Shown: one piece after another, positions 1 to 8,815 of the stretch
How the letters are laid out: each line of letters opens with the position of its first letter
Numbering within the stretch: the first letter of the stretch is position 1
Origin: RGIG990 sp045589455
GTDB lineage: Bacteria; Verrucomicrobiota; Kiritimatiellia; RFP12; UBA3636
Length of the DNA: 64,000 nucleotides
Reading direction: 5' to 3'
NCBI GenBank assembly: GCA_045589455.1
Contig: JAZNPC010000060.1
Span: 1-64,000, forward strand
The notes under the pieces: generated by a model
The model's input: the letters and a program-made list of their open reading frames with translations, nothing else
Databases searched by the model: none
Told to the model about the DNA's origin: nothing
Made by a program: the position numbers and the translations under genes

Positions 1-1
1 T

Positions 2-265
2 GAAAAATTACTATCTCAGTTTCTTTTTTCTATGCCTTGTGATTTTAGAGATGGTTTATTTGTTGCAACCATGTATGGTGATTCACCTAAGGTAGATGAT
101 ATTCTTATTTATGCGTTTTCAGAGTGGTATAAAAGTGGAGACTGGTACCCAGTAGGCACTGGTGAAGACGGTTGGCTGGAATATTTTCTTAAGAAGTGGA
201 TTAAAATATATCCAATAGAAAAATTTGAAGTTCCACTTAGAGCATATTTTGATGTCTGCATTTGA
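2..265 (+). CDS. C-terminal fragment of an unknown protein
   Basis: The reading frame is open from base 2 to the stop at 263-265, so only the last 87 codons are in the window and the start lies upstream. An internal ATG at 32 is unlikely to be the true start because the frame is open before it and no clear ribosome binding site precedes it. The protein is rich in aromatic and acidic residues (SGDWYP, DGWLEYFLKKW) with no signal peptide or recognisable motif in the visible part. I do not recognise the family. It is followed directly by a long non-coding repeat array, so it is the last gene of its unit. Confidence 0.5.
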   Translation, partial: EKLLSQFLFSMPCDFRDGLFVATMYGDSPKVDDILIYAFSEWYKSGDWYPVGTGEDGWLEYFLKKWIKIYPIEKFEVPLRAYFDVCI

Positions 266-390
266 TGATAGATTCTATATAGTTGGCACTAAATTCAGTA
301 GTTAGATTTAGATAACGCAATGGTTTTTTCTGTGAATTTGCTTAAGTTTGACGGGTACACGGATGTAGTGATTAGTCGCTATTGCTCTTG

Positions 391-1560
391 CCTTCGGCGA
401 AACGCGGAGAAAATGGAGAAAAAGAGGCACGAAGGTTTTTGGAGGGATTTAGGACCACGAAATGATACGAAATTACACGAAAAAATTTTTGTGGTTTAAG
501 TCTCTGTGTCTCTGCGTCTCTGCGGGAAATAAAATCCAACACAACAACATCCGTGAGTAATGGTCGCTGTCGCTATAGCCTTCGGCGAAACACGGAGAAT
601 AAAGAGGTAAGAAGACACGGAGGGTATTCTGGGGTAATTGTAATAATTAATTGCTTGCACTTTCCCTCCTTACCTCCGTGAAAATCACACTACGTGTGTC
701 CGTGTTAAGCGTAAGCAATGAGTGCAACGACTAAAACGCTGTCGCTCTTGCCTTCGGCGAAACGCGGAGAAAACGGAGGTGCGGAGACGCGGAGGTTTTT
801 TGGGGTGTTATAATGGTTGCTAGCACAACTCTCCTTTGTCCTCCGTACTCCGTGTTAAGCGTAAGCAATAAGTGCAACGACTAAAACGCTGTCGCTGTGG
901 CCTTCGGCGAAACGCGGAGAAAACGGAGAAAAAGAGGCACGGAGGGATTTTGGGGTGTTATAATGGTTGCTGGCACTTTCCCTCCTTACCTCCGTACTCC
1001 GTGTTAGGCGTAAGCAACAAGTGAAACGATTTAAACGCTCTCGCTGTGGCCTTCGGCGAAACGCGGAGAAAATGGAGAAAAAGAGGCACGGAGGGATTTT
1101 GGGGTGTTATAATGGTTGCTGGCACAATTCTCCTTTGTCCTCCGGAAAATCACACAATGTGTGTCCGTGTTGAGCGTAAGCAATAAGTGCAACGACTAAA
1201 ACGCTGTCGCTATAGCCTTCGGCGAAACACGGAGAATAAAGAGGTAAGGAGACACGGAGGGTATTCTGGGGTAATTGTAATAATTAATTGCTTGTACTTT
1301 CCCTCCTTACCTCCGTGAAAATCACACTACGTGTGTCCGTGTTAAGCGTAAGCAATAAGTGAAACGACTAAAACGCTGGCGCTGTGGCCTTCGGCGAAAC
1401 GCGGAGAAAACGGAGGTGCGGAGACGCGGAGGGGATTTTGGGGTGTTATAATGGTAGCTAGTACAACTCTCCTTTGTCCTCCGTACTCCGTGTTGAGCGA
1501 AAGCAACGAGTGAAACGATTCAAACGCTTGCGCTATAGCCTTCGGCGAAACGCGGAGAAA
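391..1560. repeat. Tandem array of 150-190 bp non-coding repeats (8 copies of the core)
   Basis: The core CCTTCGGCGAAAC occurs at 391, 581, 751, 901, 1050, 1216, 1388 and 1539, so the period varies from about 149 to 190 bp. Each unit also carries GCGGAGAAAA and GGAGGTGCGGAG or GGCACGGAGG blocks, a GGGGTGTTATAATGG or GGGGTAATTGTAATAAT block, then CCTCCTTACCTCCGTG and GTGTTAAGCGTAAGCAA blocks. Short open frames in the array reuse the same repeat in different frames and look non-coding. TATAAT-like boxes recur, but no gene follows each unit. The flanks (266-390 and 1561-1797) contain related fragments and AT-rich DNA but no gene that I can see. Confidence 0.85.
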
Positions 1561-1797
1561 ATGGTTAGTTTGATTGGCCAAAAATACGAAAATTCATTTT
1601 CCTTTCTTGTTCACAGGGCAAAGTAAATGCGGCTAGCCAGTTTAACAGACTAAATACAACGCACAGCTTAGAAAGGCGTTGCATTTAGTTTGTCTTTTCA
1701 CAGAATAATGTTTTTCTTGTTATTTGTGTTTTGTATGTGGTAATATTTTGAAGGTGTTAATAACTTATTGTGTAAAAAAATACTTGGATGGTGAATT

Positions 1798-3474
1798 ATG
1801 AAAAAATTATGTTTTTCAATTTTTCTTTCTTTTTCTACAGCATTGCTTTTTGGTGAAACCTTAATTGTTTCATCTGTGGCGGATGATGATAGTGCTGGTA
1901 CTCTTAGATATGTTTTGGCTAATGCAAAGGATGGCGATGTTGTTGTTTTTGATGATTCCTTAAAAGGGGAAACAATAAAAATTGTTAAGAGAAGTCATGC
2001 TGATACAGCAATTCGCATAAATGCGTCTGTTTCTATTATTGGACCAGAGGACAAGTCAATTACACTTGATGGTGGTTATAGTAATATCCAAGATTCGGGT
2101 TCAAGAATTTTTGCCTTAACAAATTCTGTGGCTACTCTAACATGTAAAAATCTTGTTTTTGAGAAAGCAAATGGTCGCGATTGGGGTTCAGAAATTGCTT
2201 ATGGAGGAGCAATTTATGCAGATGGTAATGTTGTCCTAGAGAATTGCTCTTTTTTTGAAAATAGAGTAGGTGAAATCAAAATTGGTGGAAAATCTGTGCG
2301 TGGTGGTGCCGCTGCCCATGTATTAGGCAATTTAACGGTAAACAATTGTGAGTTTATCGAGAATAAAGCACCTGCAGGAAACCTACATGGAGGCGTATTT
2401 GTTGTTTTTGGCGATAAATGTTCTATAAAGAATAGTAAATTTATTGGAAATACGTCAGGCTCATATAATGCTGGTATTTGTGTGCCAACTTCTCTTCGCG
2501 AGCTAGAAATTATAAATTGTTCTTTTATAGATAATCGCGCTGGTGGAAGTCAATGTGTTGGTGGCGTCATATTTGTGCTAAATGATGCAAATGTAAATAT
2601 ATTTGTAAAGGATACAATTTTTAGGGGGAATGGTTTTACTGGTTCTGGGGCTAATGGTGGCGTTCTTTTTGCACGCAGTGGCGGGACAAACAAAATAAAA
2701 TTCATAAATTGTGAATTTTCTGGCAATCGTGGTTCTGGAACCTCTGGTGGTGTGATGCGTGTAGAAAGTGGCAATGAGGTTGTTTTAGTAAATTGTACAG
2801 TAGCAGATAATAGTGCTGCAAGTCATGGTGCGGGATTAGATTTACGCGGAGTATCATATCTTGTTAATTGCACAATTACAGGTAATATTCTAACCCATAC
2901 TTCTGATAGAACTGCCTCAGGCGGTATTTATCACGGTAGTGCAGCATTGTCTGTATTAAACACAGTTGTTGTTCATAACTATTATATGCTTAACTCAAAT
3001 TATGAGGCCGGGTCTGGTAATGTCTATAATAAAATCAATTCAACCACTTTAAAAAATATGGCATCATTGGCTGATGGTTCCGTGGAGAATGATGAAGAAG
3101 ATTTGTTTGTTTCATATCGTAAGGTATCTTCGGTAACTGAGTATTGGAGTGATTCTTCTCCTGTTAGAACTTTTGCAGAGCCAGTTCATGTACCTGCATT
3201 AAATGCAGATGAGAAGCGCTCTCGTGTTGTAGAAATTGCAAAGAATGGTCCTCTTGATGGTAAGGGCTTGTTAGTAAAAATGACCGATGATGCATCTTAC
3301 ATTGCTTATTCTGCAGATAAGGGTGCCACATGGACAACCTTTTATGGAGAAGAGGATAGCTCAGCAAAGCTGTTGTTGAGCGATCAGCGTGGTGTTGCCT
3401 TCTCAGAGAAGCGCATTCCAATTGGTGCAGCTGCTATTGAGTTTCCAATGGCAACACAGATACTTGTGTATTAA
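1798..3474 (+). CDS. Secreted right-handed beta-helix protein with Pmp-like repeats
   Basis: A 558-residue protein with an N-terminal signal peptide (lysines, a hydrophobic stretch, then a likely cleavage near residue 19). Residues about 90-380 contain repeated FxxN units (FFENR, FIENK, FIGNT, FIDNR, FRGNG, FSGNR, VADNS) alternating with GG-A/V-I/F units (GGAIY, GGVIF, GGVLF, GGVM). This spacing is typical of chlamydial polymorphic membrane protein repeats and of right-handed parallel beta-helices. The C-terminal 130 residues are not repetitive, and no autotransporter barrel is evident. It is probably exported to the surface or periplasm; its ligand is unknown. The gene stands alone between the repeat array and the ribosomal operon. 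Confidence 0.65.
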   Translation: MKKLCFSIFLSFSTALLFGETLIVSSVADDDSAGTLRYVLANAKDGDVVVFDDSLKGETIKIVKRSHADTAIRINASVSIIGPEDKSITLDGGYSNIQDSGSRIFALTNSVATLTCKNLVFEKANGRDWGSEIAYGGAIYADGNVVLENCSFFENRVGEIKIGGKSVRGGAAAHVLGNLTVNNCEFIENKAPAGNLHGGVFVVFGDKCSIKNSKFIGNTSGSYNAGICVPTSLRELEIINCSFIDNRAGGSQCVGGVIFVLNDANVNIFVKDTIFRGNGFTGSGANGGVLFARSGGTNKIKFINCEFSGNRGSGTSGGVMRVESGNEVVLVNCTVADNSAASHGAGLDLRGVSYLVNCTITGNILTHTSDRTASGGIYHGSAALSVLNTVVVHNYYMLNSNYEAGSGNVYNKINSTTLKNMASLADGSVENDEEDLFVSYRKVSSVTEYWSDSSPVRTFAEPVHVPALNADEKRSRVVEIAKNGPLDGKGLLVKMTDDASYIAYSADKGATWTTFYGEEDSSAKLLLSDQRGVAFSEKRIPIGAAAIEFPMATQILVY

Positions 3475-3637
3475 ACTTTTTTGATGAGTAGTATTTTATT
3501 ATAGGAATATGTTTTTTGCAATTAAAGGAGTAAACGATTATTTGTTTGCCCGCGCGCGTGAACATATTTATATATAAGAGCAATTCATCAAATACATAAA
3601 AAAAATTAAAAAAAATTTATTTTTTCCTTTTTTTCTC

Positions 3638-3666
3638 TTGCAATGTGCATCAGAAATGTGATAAAT
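3638..3666 (+). promoter_or_regulatory. Candidate promoter of the ribosomal operon
   Basis: TTGCAA at 3638-3643 is followed by a 16-base spacer and GATAAA at 3660-3665, with a TG two bases upstream that would make an extended -10. Transcription would begin near 3672, giving a leader of about 50 bases before rpsL. The preceding 40 bases are very A/T-rich, like an UP element. This is a pattern match only. Confidence 0.35.
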
Positions 3667-3722
3667 TAGTGCTTCCTTTGCATAGAAGAAGTGTAGCAAA
3701 GAAGAACGAATTAAGAAAAATT

Positions 3723-4094
3723 ATGCCTACAATTAATCAATTAATCAGAAAAGGCCGTCAGACTCTTCCTAAGAAGAGCAAGTCAACGGCTCTAAAAAAT
3801 TGCCCACAACGTCGTGGCGTTTGTCTAGTTGTAAAGACACAGACTCCTAAGAAGCCAAACTCAGCTTTGCGTAAGGTTTGCCGTGTCCGCTTAACAACTG
3901 GCTATGAGGTTACCGCTTATATTGGCGGTGAGGGTCACAATCTACAGGAGCATAGCGTTGTTCTAGTCCGTGGTGGACGTGTAGCTGACCTTCCAGGTGT
4001 TCGTTATCATGTTGTACGCGGTTCTTTGGACTGCCTAGGTGTTAATGGACGTAAGCGCGGCCGTTCTAAGTACGGTGTAAAACGCGGTAAGTAA
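3723..4094 (+). CDS. rpsL: Ribosomal protein S12
   Basis: A 123-residue protein starting MPTINQLIRKG, the usual S12 N-terminus. This decides the ATG at 3723 over an in-frame extension beginning at 3645. The conserved TPKKPNSALRK and PGVRYHVVRG segments of the decoding centre are present; the lysine of TPKKPNSA is a known site of streptomycin-resistance changes. S12 sits at the 30S A site and monitors codon-anticodon pairing. It opens the operon, with rpsG 16 bases downstream, which is the standard str-operon order. Confidence 0.97.
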   Translation: MPTINQLIRKGRQTLPKKSKSTALKNCPQRRGVCLVVKTQTPKKPNSALRKVCRVRLTTGYEVTAYIGGEGHNLQEHSVVLVRGGRVADLPGVRYHVVRGSLDCLGVNGRKRGRSKYGVKRGK

Positions 4095-4110
4095 TCGGAG
4101 TTAATATAAT

Positions 4111-4626
4111 ATGTCAAGAAGACGTAAGACAGTCAAGCGCCCAAAGCAGATTGATCCAAAATATGGCAGCGAGATGGTTGCACATATGATCAACTACCTA
4201 ATGCGTAGTGGTAAGAAGACAACTGCACAGCGTATTGTATACGGAGCTATCGAAGAAATCGGCAGCAGCATTGAGGCTGGTAAGATTAAGCTAGCAGAGG
4301 GTATGGATCCTAATGCAGCAGATATTGCTCTAGAGGTAGTAGACAAGGCTGTAAATAACATGAAGCCTAAAGTAGAGGTTAAGAGCCGCCGCGTTGGTGG
4401 TTCAACATACCAGGTTCCAGTAGAGATTAAGCCAGCTCGTCAGCTAGCATTGGCTCTACGCTGGTTAACAACCTTTGCTGGTGGTCGTCGTGGTGTTGGT
4501 ATGCCAAAGGCAGTTGCACTCGAAATCATCGATGCATACAATGGCCAGGGCAATATCATCAAGAAGCGCGATGATACACACAAGATGGCACAAGCTAACA
4601 AGGCTTTTGCTCACTACGCTTGGTAA
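4111..4626 (+). CDS. rpsG: Ribosomal protein S7
   Basis: A 171-residue S7, starting MSRRRKTVKRPKQIDPKYGS. It is some 15 residues longer than the usual 156, with the extra sequence around residues 50-68 (GSSIEAGKIKLAEGMDPNA). The conserved core KVEVKSRRVGGSTYQVPVE and the RWL helix region are intact. S7 nucleates the 30S head and contacts the E-site tRNA. In many bacteria it is also the translational repressor of the str operon. The 131-base gap to fusA contains a small hairpin (GTAGG at 4654, CCTAC at 4669) with no U-tract, which could be a regulatory site. Confidence 0.96.
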   Translation: MSRRRKTVKRPKQIDPKYGSEMVAHMINYLMRSGKKTTAQRIVYGAIEEIGSSIEAGKIKLAEGMDPNAADIALEVVDKAVNNMKPKVEVKSRRVGGSTYQVPVEIKPARQLALALRWLTTFAGGRRGVGMPKAVALEIIDAYNGQGNIIKKRDDTHKMAQANKAFAHYAW

Positions 4627-4757
4627 TTTAACCCTCGCGTGAATTTGTCTCCGGTAGGCTCATGTGGGCCTACTTGGAGAAGTCTCCCAAATAGAGGTGG
4701 GTGGCATCGATCTTTGAAAATTGAACGTAATAGAAGACCCTTTCCGGAGTTGATACA

Positions 4758-6878
4758 ATGGCTGATAATTCAGTAACAAAAGGCAAGAATGCTAATGAGG
4801 CAAGTGCAGGTCGTACACACGAGCTTTGCGATTTGCGTGATATTGGCATCATTGCACATATCGACGCTGGAAAGACAACAGTTTCTGAGCGCATACTTTA
4901 TTACGCTGGTGTTGTTCACAAGATTGGTGAAGTACATGATGGTACTGCAACAATGGACTGGATGATTCAGGAGCGTGAGAGAGGTATCACTATCACTTCA
5001 GCAGCTACAACCTGCGAGTGGCTTGGTAAGCAGATTAACCTTATCGATACTCCAGGACACGTAGATTTCACAGTTGAGGTAGAGAGAGCACTTCGCGTCC
5101 TAGATGGTGCAGTAGGTGTGTTCTGCGCAGTTGGTGGCGTTCAGCCACAATCTGAAACTGTTTGGAGACAGGCCAATCGCTATAATGTGCCTCGTATCGC
5201 ATTCATCAACAAGATGGATCGTATGGGTGCAGATTTTGACCGCGTGGTTACAGAGATTCGCACAAAGCTAAAGGCAAATGCTGTTCCTCTTCAGCTCCCA
5301 ATTGGTGCCGCTGATACCTTCGAGGGTGCAATTGATTTAATTGAAATGAAATCAGTTGTATACAAGAGTGAGGATTTAGGTGCTTGCCCAGTAGTTGGTG
5401 AAATTCCTGCATCATTGCAGGCAGAGGCAGAGGCTGCTCGTGAGAGTATGATTGAAGCCCTAGCTAATGAAAATGAAGAGCTAGCAGATGCTTATCTAGA
5501 GGGAGGAGAAATTCCTTCTGAGCTAATAAGAAAAGCAATTCGTGGTGCAGTTATCTCTGGCAAGGTTGTTCCAGTTCTTTGTGGAACAGCTTTGAAAAAT
5601 AAGGGTGTGCAGGCTTTACTAGATGCAGTAGTTTGGTATTTGCCATCACCTCTAGATGTACCAGCTGTTACAGGTACTGAAATAAAGACAGGCAATCAGG
5701 CAGAGCGTCCAGCAGATGATAGTGCTCCGCTTGCAGGATTGATTTTCAAGGTAGCTGTTGATCCATATTTGGGTCGACTCCTATTTGTACGTATATATTC
5801 TGGCAAGCTAAAGAAAGGTCAGAATGTTTATAATCCACGTACTAAGACAAGAGAGCGTGTCGGTAGACTTATTCGTATGCATTCTAACAGTCAGACCGAT
5901 ACAGAGACGATTTACAGCGGTGAAATTGGCGTGATGGCCGGAATCGGGAAGTTCACAACAGGTGATACAGTTTGTGCTGAACAGGCACAGATTGCACTTG
6001 ATAGAATTGAATTCCCTGAGCCTGTAATGTTCATGGCAATTGAACCAAAAAGCCGTGCAGATAAGGATAAGCTTGAGGAAGCTCTTCAGATGCTTTCTGA
6101 TGAGGATCCTACCTGCAGAGTAAGAATTGACGGCGAGACCGGGCAGACAATCATGAGCGGTATGGGCGAGCTACACCTAGAAATTCTACGAGATAGACTT
6201 TTGAGAGAATTTAAGGTGCCAGCCAATGCAGGCAAGCCAATGGTCTCCTATTACGAGACGCTTACCAAGGATGCGGATGCAACATTTACGTTTGACCGCG
6301 AATTTGGTGGCAAACGCCAGGCGGCGACAGTGGCCCTCCACGTGTCGGCGGGGGCGCGAGGAAAAGGTAACTCCATCGAAGTTAAACCACCTCGAAACAC
6401 CGTGCCGCCTGAATTCTGGACATCAATCGAGCAGGGTGTTCAGGATGCGATTTTAACAGGCGTGCTAGCGCGTCTTCCAATGCAGGACATTCATGTCCGC
6501 ATTACAGGTGGTGGTATCGTTGATAACGATTCTGCTACGGAGATGGCGTTCCGCACAGCCGCAATTATGGCGTTTCGGGAAGCTGCGAGTGCAGCCGCTC
6601 CCGAATTGCTCGAGCCAATTATGTCAGTCGAGCTCGTGGCACCACCTGAGTACACAGGTGATCTCATGGGTGACTTGAACGGGCGCCGTGGTCAGGTGCG
6701 TGAGATGGATACGCGTGGAGACATGCAAGCCATCAAAGCGGACGTGCCATTGGCAGAATTGTTTGGGTACTCTACTGCAATACGCTCTCTCTCCAGAGGT
6801 AGGGCTTCCTACTCTATGGAGCCTGAGCAGTTTGCTATTGTCCCTCAGGCAGTCAAAGAAGCAATATTGAACAGGTAA
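4758..6878 (+). CDS. fusA: Elongation factor G
   Basis: A 706-residue translocation GTPase. The G1 loop AHIDAGKT lies near residue 36, the switch II DTPGH near residue 98 and the NKMD base-specificity motif near residue 152. Domains II-V follow at normal spacing, ending in the SLSRGRASYSMEPEQF region of domain V. EF-G drives tRNA-mRNA translocation and, with RRF, ribosome recycling. Its place after rpsG is the classic str order, but no tuf follows: rpsJ starts 5 bases after the stop. Codon choice shifts visibly from about 6240 onward (more GCG, ACG, CTC and CGG) compared with the first two thirds. The protein itself looks continuous and intact. Confidence 0.97.
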   Translation: MADNSVTKGKNANEASAGRTHELCDLRDIGIIAHIDAGKTTVSERILYYAGVVHKIGEVHDGTATMDWMIQERERGITITSAATTCEWLGKQINLIDTPGHVDFTVEVERALRVLDGAVGVFCAVGGVQPQSETVWRQANRYNVPRIAFINKMDRMGADFDRVVTEIRTKLKANAVPLQLPIGAADTFEGAIDLIEMKSVVYKSEDLGACPVVGEIPASLQAEAEAARESMIEALANENEELADAYLEGGEIPSELIRKAIRGAVISGKVVPVLCGTALKNKGVQALLDAVVWYLPSPLDVPAVTGTEIKTGNQAERPADDSAPLAGLIFKVAVDPYLGRLLFVRIYSGKLKKGQNVYNPRTKTRERVGRLIRMHSNSQTDTETIYSGEIGVMAGIGKFTTGDTVCAEQAQIALDRIEFPEPVMFMAIEPKSRADKDKLEEALQMLSDEDPTCRVRIDGETGQTIMSGMGELHLEILRDRLLREFKVPANAGKPMVSYYETLTKDADATFTFDREFGGKRQAATVALHVSAGARGKGNSIEVKPPRNTVPPEFWTSIEQGVQDAILTGVLARLPMQDIHVRITGGGIVDNDSATEMAFRTAAIMAFREAASAAAPELLEPIMSVELVAPPEYTGDLMGDLNGRRGQVREMDTRGDMQAIKADVPLAELFGYSTAIRSLSRGRASYSMEPEQFAIVPQAVKEAILNR

Positions 6879-6883
6879 TACTA

Positions 6884-7201
6884 ATGCAGAATCAACGCAT
6901 AAGAATTAAGATGCAGGCTTACGATCACAGAGTGCTAGACCACGCTGTGTCTGAGATCATCGAAACCGCTCGTAGAACTGGTTCACAGGTTGTTGGACCT
7001 GTACCACTACCGACGCGTATCGAGCGTTTCACAGTTAATCGCAGCCCGCACGTAGATAAGAAATCAATGGATCAGTTCGAGATGCGCACTCATAAGCGCA
7101 TGCTTGACATTGTAGGCCCAACAGCTAAAACTGTAGATGAGCTAAAGAAGCTTAATCTAGCTGCTGGTGTGTTTGTCACCATCAAGACGATTCAGGGGTA
7201 A
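6884..7201 (+). CDS. rpsJ: Ribosomal protein S10
   Basis: A 105-residue S10 starting MQNQRIRIKMQAYDHRVLDH. The loop segment PLPTRIERFTVNRSPHVDKKS, the most conserved part of the family, is complete. S10 helps assemble the 30S head and also serves as NusE in antitermination complexes. It begins the S10-type gene block but sits 5 bases after fusA, so the str and S10 clusters appear to be transcribed together. rplC follows after 3 bases. Confidence 0.97.
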   Translation: MQNQRIRIKMQAYDHRVLDHAVSEIIETARRTGSQVVGPVPLPTRIERFTVNRSPHVDKKSMDQFEMRTHKRMLDIVGPTAKTVDELKKLNLAAGVFVTIKTIQG

Positions 7202-7204
7202 AGA

Positions 7205-7846
7205 ATGGAAGGCTTGATAGGAAAGAAAATTGGAATGACTCAGATTTGGGATGCTGACGGTGTTCGCGTTCCTGTAACAGTCATTGAAGCAGGACCATGT
7301 CCTGTTGTACAGGTTAAGACAACTGAAAAGGATGGCTATGAGGCTGTTCAGCTAGGTTGGGGTTCGCAGAAGGCTTCTCGCTTGAGCAAGGCAGAGGTCG
7401 CTCACTGCGCTAAGGCTGGTCTAGAGACACCAGTTCGCGTACTACGTGAGTTCAAAGCAGATGCGGGCGAAGAGGTTAAAGCTGGTGATGTTTATACAGT
7501 TTCTGTATTCGAGAACATCGGCTATGTAGATGTAATTGGAACAAGCAAGGGTCACGGTTTCCAGGGTGTTATGAAGCGCTGGAGCTTCCAAGGTGGTCCT
7601 ATGACTCACGGTTCTCACACTAAGCGTCGTCCAGGTTCTATTGGTATGCGCCAGGATCCAGGTTCTGTTGAGAAGGGTCACCCAATGCCAGGTCATATGG
7701 GTGCACGCCGCGTAACAACTCAGAATCTAAAGGTTGTTCAGGTTCGTCCAGAGCAGAATATCATCCTAGTTAAGGGCGCAATTCCTGGTCCTAACGGTGG
7801 CATGGTAATCGTTCGTAAGTCAATCAAGAAGGCGGTGAAGGCATAA
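7205..7846 (+). CDS. rplC: Ribosomal protein L3
   Basis: A 213-residue L3. It begins MEGLIGKKIGMTQIW and carries the GKGHGFQGVMKRW-type and PGSVEKGHPMPGHMG segments of the long extension that reaches toward the peptidyl transferase centre. L3 is one of the two early assembly initiators of the 50S subunit. The GQ-rich segment seen in proteobacterial L3, including the PrmB-modified Gln, is partly altered. Its stop overlaps the rplD start by one base (TAATG), suggesting translational coupling. Confidence 0.97.
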   Translation: MEGLIGKKIGMTQIWDADGVRVPVTVIEAGPCPVVQVKTTEKDGYEAVQLGWGSQKASRLSKAEVAHCAKAGLETPVRVLREFKADAGEEVKAGDVYTVSVFENIGYVDVIGTSKGHGFQGVMKRWSFQGGPMTHGSHTKRRPGSIGMRQDPGSVEKGHPMPGHMGARRVTTQNLKVVQVRPEQNIILVKGAIPGPNGGMVIVRKSIKKAVKA

Positions 7847-8490
7847 TGGCTACAATTACTATGTATGGCCGCGATGGCCAAGTAAAGGGCGATGTTAATG
7901 TCGCTGATGAGATTATGGTTTTAGACCGCGGTGAGCAGGCAGTACGCGACGTTGTAGTCGGCAATCAGGCTTGCTATCGTGCAGGTACAGCATCAACTCT
8001 AACAAAGGGTGAGGTTGCTGGTTCAAACAAGAAGCCATGGAAGCAGAAGGGTACAGGCCGTGCTCGTGCAGGTCTACGCCAGTCTCCAGTATGGCGCGGT
8101 GGTGGTGTTGCATTTGGTCCTCACCCACGCGATTACTCCGTAAAGCTAAACAAGAAGGTTTCTCGCCTAGCATTCCGTCGCGCACTTAGCGAGCGTATCG
8201 CAGCTGGTGCAGTAAAGATCGTTGAGGAGCTAAGCTTTGCAGAGCCAAAGACTAAGGAGCTAGTAGCAACCCTTAAGGCACTAGAAGCTTCTTCAGCACT
8301 AGTTGTAACATTGGCAGTTGACAAGAATCTAAGCTTGTCTGCACGCAATGTTCCAGGTGTTGAGGTTTCTCGTGCTCGTGACTGCAGTGTTTATCAGATT
8401 TTGCGTTATCCAGCAGTTGTTGTAACACGCGCTGCATGGGAACAGCTACAGAAGCGCCTAGAAGGTGACTCTATCGTAGAGGAGGCTTAA
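7846..8490 (+). CDS. rplD: Ribosomal protein L4
   Basis: A 214-residue L4. The extended internal loop containing KKPWKQKGTGRARAGLRQSP, which lines the nascent peptide exit tunnel, is present near residues 60-85. The globular C-terminal half follows. In enterobacteria L4 represses the S10 operon; whether it does so here cannot be told. Its start shares a base with the rplC stop, and rplW begins 5 bases after its own stop. Confidence 0.96.
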   Translation: MATITMYGRDGQVKGDVNVADEIMVLDRGEQAVRDVVVGNQACYRAGTASTLTKGEVAGSNKKPWKQKGTGRARAGLRQSPVWRGGGVAFGPHPRDYSVKLNKKVSRLAFRRALSERIAAGAVKIVEELSFAEPKTKELVATLKALEASSALVVTLAVDKNLSLSARNVPGVEVSRARDCSVYQILRYPAVVVTRAAWEQLQKRLEGDSIVEEA

Positions 8491-8495
8491 TCGTT

Positions 8496-8777
8496 ATGAT
8501 GCAGAAAGATGTTATTAAGTCCGTAATGAGCACGGAGAAGGCTCTTCAGAATCAGGAAAGCCTAAACCGTTATATGCTTCGCGTAGCAAAGGCTGCTAAC
8601 AAGATTGAAATCAAGAAGGCTGTTGAAGAGCTTTTCAATGTTTCTGTTGTTTCAGTTAATACGCAGAATTACGAAGGAAAGAAGAGAGTTCTACGTAATC
8701 GCAAGGTTACAAAGGCTCAGGATTGGAAGCGTGCTATCGTAACGCTAAAGAAGGGCGATAAAATTGACCTAATCTAA
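8496..8777 (+). CDS. rplW: Ribosomal protein L23
   Basis: A 93-residue L23 starting MMQKDVIKSVMSTEKAL. The family pattern of an N-terminal VI-x-P/S-x-x-TEK helix followed by the hairpin loop NTQNYEGKKRVLRNRK is clear. L23 sits at the tunnel exit and is the docking site for trigger factor and SRP. A strong ribosome binding site GAGGAGG at 8479-8485 precedes the ATG pair; the second ATG at 8499 is an alternative start. Confidence 0.95.
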   Translation: MMQKDVIKSVMSTEKALQNQESLNRYMLRVAKAANKIEIKKAVEELFNVSVVSVNTQNYEGKKRVLRNRKVTKAQDWKRAIVTLKKGDKIDLI

Positions 8778-8815
8778 TGGGTTGATTTGAACGCAAAATT
8801 TACGGAGCAAAATCC

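Noticed and set aside
391..1560. CRISPR array
   Set aside because: Units are 150-190 bp with shuffled blocks and variable period. There are no short identical repeats with unique equal-length spacers and no cas genes.
967..1581. Short open frames inside the repeat array (967-1173 forward, 1342-1581 reverse)
   Set aside because: They follow repeat units in different frames, have no ribosome binding sites and their translations are repeat-derived.
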